In this document: positions 20,507-21,458 of the stretch, one piece after another
How the letters are laid out: each line of letters starts with the position of its first letter
How positions within the stretch are numbered: position 1 is the first letter of the stretch
NCBI GenBank assembly: GCA_016188575.1
Contig: JACPHN010000113.1
Coordinates: 1-21,458, forward strand
Source: Candidatus Schekmanbacteria bacterium
GTDB taxonomy: Bacteria > CSSED10-310 > JACPHN01
Length of the DNA: 21,458 bases
Direction: 5' to 3'
The notes under the pieces: model-generated
What the model saw: the letters and a program-made list of their open reading frames with translations, nothing else
The model's database searches: none
Told to the model about the DNA's origin: nothing
Translations under genes and position numbers: made by a program

Positions 20507-21277
20507 ATGAGAATTGACGGCAAGGGCGCCATTGTGGCGGGTGGAGCATCAGGTCTGGGGGAGGCGACGGTTCGCTGTCTGGTAGATGCGGGCGCGCGGG
20601 TAATCGTAGCGGATCTCAACGAAGCCGCCGGGGAACCGCTCGCCGCCGTGCTCGGCGGAGACCGGGCGCGGTTCGTCAAGACCAACGTCTGCGACCCGGC
20701 GGCGGTGGCCGCGGCCATCAGCGCCGCTCGCGAGCTCGCTGGCGGCGTGCATATTCTCGTCAATTGTGCCGGCATCGCCGTCGCGTCGAAGATTCTCGGC
20801 AAGGAGTCCGTCCACGACCTCGACGCGTTCCGGCGCGTGCTCGAGGTAAACTTGGTCGGCACCTTCAACACGCTGCGCCTCGCCGCGGAGGCGATGTCCA
20901 ACAATGAAGCCGACGCCGAGGGCGAACGGGGTGTCGTCATCAGCACCGCTTCCGTAGCGGCTTTTGACGGTCAGATCGGGCAGGCCGCATACGCGGCTTC
21001 CAAGGGTGGCATCGCGGCGCTCGCGCTCCCGGCGGCTCGCGAGCTCTCGCGCTTCGGCATTCGCGTCGTCACCATCGCCCCGGGCATTTTCGACACGCCC
21101 ATGCTCGCGGGCCTCCCCGAAAAAGCCCGCCAGTCGCTCGGCGAGCAGGTGCCGTTTCCCTCGCGCCTGGGACGGCCGAGCGAGTACGCGGCGCTCGCCC
21201 GCGCCATCATCGAAAACCCGATGCTCAACGGCGAGGTCATTCGCCTGGATGGAGCACTGCGCATGGCAGCGCGTTGA
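20507..21277 (+). CDS. Short-chain dehydrogenase resembling 3-hydroxyacyl-CoA dehydrogenase type 2 (HSD17B10-like)
   Basis: The product is 256 aa, starting at ATG 20507 with AAGGAG nine bases upstream. Classical SDR motifs are visible: the nucleotide-binding loop AGGASGLG at 11-18 (Ala where Thr is usual), Asp36 in IVADLNE favouring NAD, NCAGI at 86-90, the Asn of VNLVGTFN, and catalytic Ser149, Tyr162 and Lys166 (YAASK). The segment [20 protein letters not shown] followed by [14 protein letters not shown] is highly characteristic of the type 2 3-hydroxyacyl-CoA / 3-hydroxy-2-methylbutyryl-CoA dehydrogenase group. It therefore probably oxidises a 3-hydroxyacyl-CoA with NAD in fatty-acid or isoleucine breakdown. 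No acyl-CoA dehydrogenase, hydratase or thiolase gene is within the window. A 406-bp repeat-containing gap separates it from the upstream hydrolase, so it is probably its own transcription unit. Confidence 0.92.
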   Translation: MRIDGKGAIVAGGASGLGEATVRCLVDAGARVIVADLNEAAGEPLAAVLGGDRARFVKTNVCDPAAVAAAISAARELAGGVHILVNCAGIAVASKILGKESVHDLDAFRRVLEVNLVGTFNTLRLAAEAMSNNEADAEGERGVVISTASVAAFDGQIGQAAYAASKGGIAALALPAARELSRFGIRVVTIAPGIFDTPMLAGLPEKARQSLGEQVPFPSRLGRPSEYAALARAIIENPMLNGEVIRLDGALRMAAR

Positions 21278-21326
21278 TCCACGCCACGGGTCGAGCTGCC
21301 AGACGACTGGCCGCGTCCGTCACCTT

Positions 21327-21382
21327 CTCCATCCAACCGCCTCCGGCGGTATGGATGGAGCCTGGGGGAGACCCCGGGCTCC
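21327..21382 (+). promoter_or_regulatory. Two mutually exclusive hairpins downstream of the SDR gene
   Basis: The first hairpin pairs CTCCATCC (21327-21334) plus ACCGCC with GGCGGT plus GGATGGAG (21353-21360). The second pairs GGAGCCTGGGG (21357-21367) with CCCCGGGCTCC (21372-21382) around a GAGA loop. GGAG at 21357-21360 is needed by both, so only one can form fully. No T-run follows either. It could be a terminator region for the SDR or an attenuator for a gene beyond the right edge. Confidence 0.35.
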
Positions 21383-21458
21383 GAGGTGACCAGCCGCAGC
21401 CAGGAGGAGAAGGAATGACCTGATCTTCATCGGGCTACGTCAGGCGGGTGACGACACC

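Noticed and set aside
21402-21458. Gene start at ATG 21415
   Set aside because: The ATG after the strong ribosome-like stretch runs into a stop after two codons (ATG ACC TGA). Another frame stays open to the edge but has no usual start codon, so nothing can be called.

Overview
The window is GC-rich and Gram-negative in character: it has outer-membrane porin and TolC-type genes, lipoprotein signals and periplasmic proteins. The secreted protein with a Thr/Pro-rich linker, the orphan Uma2 gene and the 3-hydroxyacyl-CoA dehydrogenase-like SDR resemble deltaproteobacterial, Binatota or Myxococcota-type genomes. That taxonomic guess comes from gene style only and is weak. I saw no rRNA, tRNA, CRISPR array or intact transposase.

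Layout. Position 1-746 (minus) is the start of a secreted, Thr/Pro-rich protein that runs off the left edge. Position 1011-1580 (plus) is an orphan Uma2/DUF820 protein. From 10721 down to about 2874 (minus) lies a metal-import operon: FTR1-type iron permease, P19 periplasmic metal-binding protein, OprB-type porin, DUF2318 membrane protein with CxxC motifs, two paralogous FtsX/MacB-type permeases and their ATPase. A SAM-dependent methyltransferase (1664-2692) follows on the same strand after a 181-bp gap. The core matches the P19 / FTR1 / DUF2318 / ABC iron-uptake cluster known from Campylobacter (Cj1658-Cj1663) and, as FetMP, in part from E. coli. The porin and the methyltransferase are additions, and the usual thioredoxins are absent.

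A heavy-metal efflux set lies upstream on the same strand (17402 to 11069): a small exported Cys-rich protein, a CzcC/TolC-type outer-membrane factor, a His/Asp-rich lipoprotein adaptor and a CusA/CzcA-type RND pump. REP-like palindromes occupy the gap between the Cys-rich gene and the outer-membrane factor. The two metal systems therefore sit side by side, one for import and one for export. Each has a candidate promoter with a palindromic operator: an 18-bp TGTCA-type dyad just inside the iron-operon transcript, and two matching CCCGGG-centred 16-bp palindromes that bracket the predicted efflux promoter.

The right part (17990-21277, plus) holds a lipoprotein of the alpha/beta-hydrolase lipase type with Cys in place of the usual nucleophile Ser, a conventional Ser alpha/beta hydrolase, a 400-bp stretch with a MITE/REP-like repeat, and an SDR resembling 3-hydroxyacyl-CoA dehydrogenase type 2. 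The last 180 bases hold two hairpins that compete for the same bases.

The best candidates for something new are the iron operon with its built-in porin, the twin-palindrome control region of the efflux operon with its Cys-rich first gene, and the Cys-nucleophile lipase-like lipoprotein.
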